This document shows, piece after piece, positions 19,073-20,346 of a stretch of 20,346 nucleotides of DNA. The position numbers were made by a program, and so were the translations under genes. The stretch spans positions 1-20,346 of the forward strand of contig JAYMTF010001974.1 of assembly GCA_036897485.1 (NCBI GenBank). Direction: 5' to 3'. Origin of the DNA: Pelargonium nanum. Lineage: Eukaryota; Streptophyta; Magnoliopsida; Geraniales; Geraniaceae. Under the pieces are notes generated by a model. The model was given only the letters and a program-made list of their open reading frames with translations, was not told the origin of the DNA and made no database searches. The stretch's first letter is position 1; every line of letters starts with the position of its first letter.

Positions 19073-20346
19073 CTGTTAACCATGAAACCAACCCACCATA
19101 TGAAAATCAATTTCCTACCATGGACCAAAAAACGCAAAGTAAAGAGTCACGAGTCCATCAATGGACCCACCAACCTAACTTTAGTTTAACCAACAAACCT
19201 ATACTTTACCAATTCTATTGTATGTCCTTTTGACTGATTGCATCAACAATTTGGTCTTTTCTTAAATTCAAAGTTGTTTAAAATTGCCTTTACCAATGTG
19301 ATCCAATCAGTTATTGTGTTAAAGATGTCAGATTCGTGCTTCTCTGTTCTACCCTGCTACTATGTTAAATCGTGCAACACATAGTTAACTTTCAGCACGA
19401 TACAAACAAATGTCGCTCACGAATTGCCAGTTATAACAAAACAATGTAAAAGAAGAGTTTGGGATGGAAGTGGAACTTTCTGTTTTGTCATATCTGGGAC
19501 CATGAGATGAGAGAGCTCAGTTGCGTGCACGTCTGCTGCAATGTGGTGTGGGTCTAGTTTGTGGCTATCACTGAACCATGAGCTGCACCATCACAAAATG
19601 TCCTCCACTTGAAAGACACTTGTGGCGGGTTTTTCATTTTAGCCATTTTCAAGCTTTCCCTCTCAGTTGAAAGTGAAAATTTGCCTTTATCAAAAGTGCT
19701 ATCATAGATTTTTGGATCAGAATAATAATCCTAATCCTAAAAACTGGACAAAAAAAAAACTGGACATAAAATAATGGATTGTTGCCAGGAAATTTGCACA
19801 AATATTTAGGTTGCAGACGATGTCGTATTGGTTTTACCGAAAAAACATCCAATAATGATCTTTAAAAACGGCCGTCAATCCTTAATGTGAGCTTCTCGAC
19901 AGCCAATTACAGTTTATATGCTTCCGTGAACAGATGACGTGGCGATCTCTCATTGGATCTCAACTTCCCCAGCTCGTCATTAAAAAACTATATTCCCCAC
20001 TACTATTTCTTATAATAAATAATTGCTACTTATTTATTTTTTTACATATTTTAGAAATGTTCCACTGTAATCTGTACTCAGTTATTTTGCAATTAAAATT
20101 GTAAAATTAAACTATTTAAAACCATAAATGGATATAGTGTCTATTATACTTCGGCGAGTTATTAAATAATAGGGGTAATCACAGTTTCCACCCTTATGGT
20201 AAGGTCCCTTTTCACCTAGGACTCCTAAGGTTCGTTTTCGTATTTTTGGCTACTCTTTGGTTTCCAAACCTTGTTCCGTCAGTTACTTCGAACGGAAAAC
20301 CCTATTAAACGAAGCATGTCCCATGCACATGTCAAATATATTTCTG
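19073..20346. other. Region upstream of the first visible PAE exon (intron or promoter)
   Basis: No PAE N-terminal coding sequence was found on the minus strand over this 1.27 kb, so it is most simply an intron leading to an exon beyond the window. It contains TGACGTGGC (19935-19943), a good plant bZIP/G-box-like site, near CCAAT and ATTGG sequences, so promoter function cannot be excluded. The last 170 bases (from about 20170), with CTATGGTTCGTTTT-like phrases, look like a dispersed plant repeat, but I cannot name it. Confidence 0.55.
19935..19943. promoter_or_regulatory. G-box-like ACGT element
   Basis: TGACGTGGC (complement GCCACGTCA), an ACGT-core hybrid box recognised by plant bZIP factors, with an ATTGG (CCAAT complement) 10 bases downstream. 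Single motif matches occur by chance, so function is only possible. Confidence 0.3.

Overview
This is nuclear DNA from a flowering plant, most likely a dicot. It is AT-rich, its genes are split into many short exons with GT-AG introns, the introns carry plant-type transposon debris, and both proteins match plant family members closely. I cannot place it to species. All exon boundaries below were read by eye; every join keeps frame, but none has been checked against transcripts.

Two genes lie on the minus strand. Left (1 to about 12509): the 5' half of the gene for tripeptidyl-peptidase II (TPP2), a giant cytosolic subtilisin-like protease. Seventeen coding exons give about 691 residues from the inner ATG (748 from the outer ATG). 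They hold the whole catalytic triad (Asp, His, Ser) plus the oxyanion Asn; the C-terminal half runs off the left edge. Right (13915 to 19072): a pectin acetylesterase (PAE/Notum family, CE13). Ten coding exons give 325 residues with the Ser/Asp/His triad and the stop codon; the N-terminal exon or exons (signal peptide and the first 70-90 residues) are not in the window. The 1.4 kb between the genes must hold the PAE 3' UTR and the TPP2 promoter and leader.

The introns hold most of the unusual structure. TPP2 intron 7 (3.6 kb) contains a decayed LINE retrotransposon in gene orientation, with an out-of-order second copy of one RT segment, and a small tRNA-type SINE nested inside it with a clear 16-bp target-site duplication. 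TPP2 intron 1 is largely a degenerate tandem array of about 210-bp units ending just beside the exon 1 donor site. TPP2 intron 3 has a 172-bp MITE-like element set between microsatellites. TPP2 intron 15 has a TRIM-like LTR element with a tRNA-iMet primer-binding site. In the PAE gene there is a perfect 52-bp tandem duplication in one small intron and a MITE-like element in another.

The two enzymes have no obvious pathway link (intracellular peptide turnover versus cell-wall pectin deacetylation); their adjacency looks like ordinary gene order. I found no novel multi-gene system, tRNA, rRNA or CRISPR. The most interesting signals are the possible dual-targeted TPP2 start, the nested SINE-in-LINE, and the intron 1 satellite.
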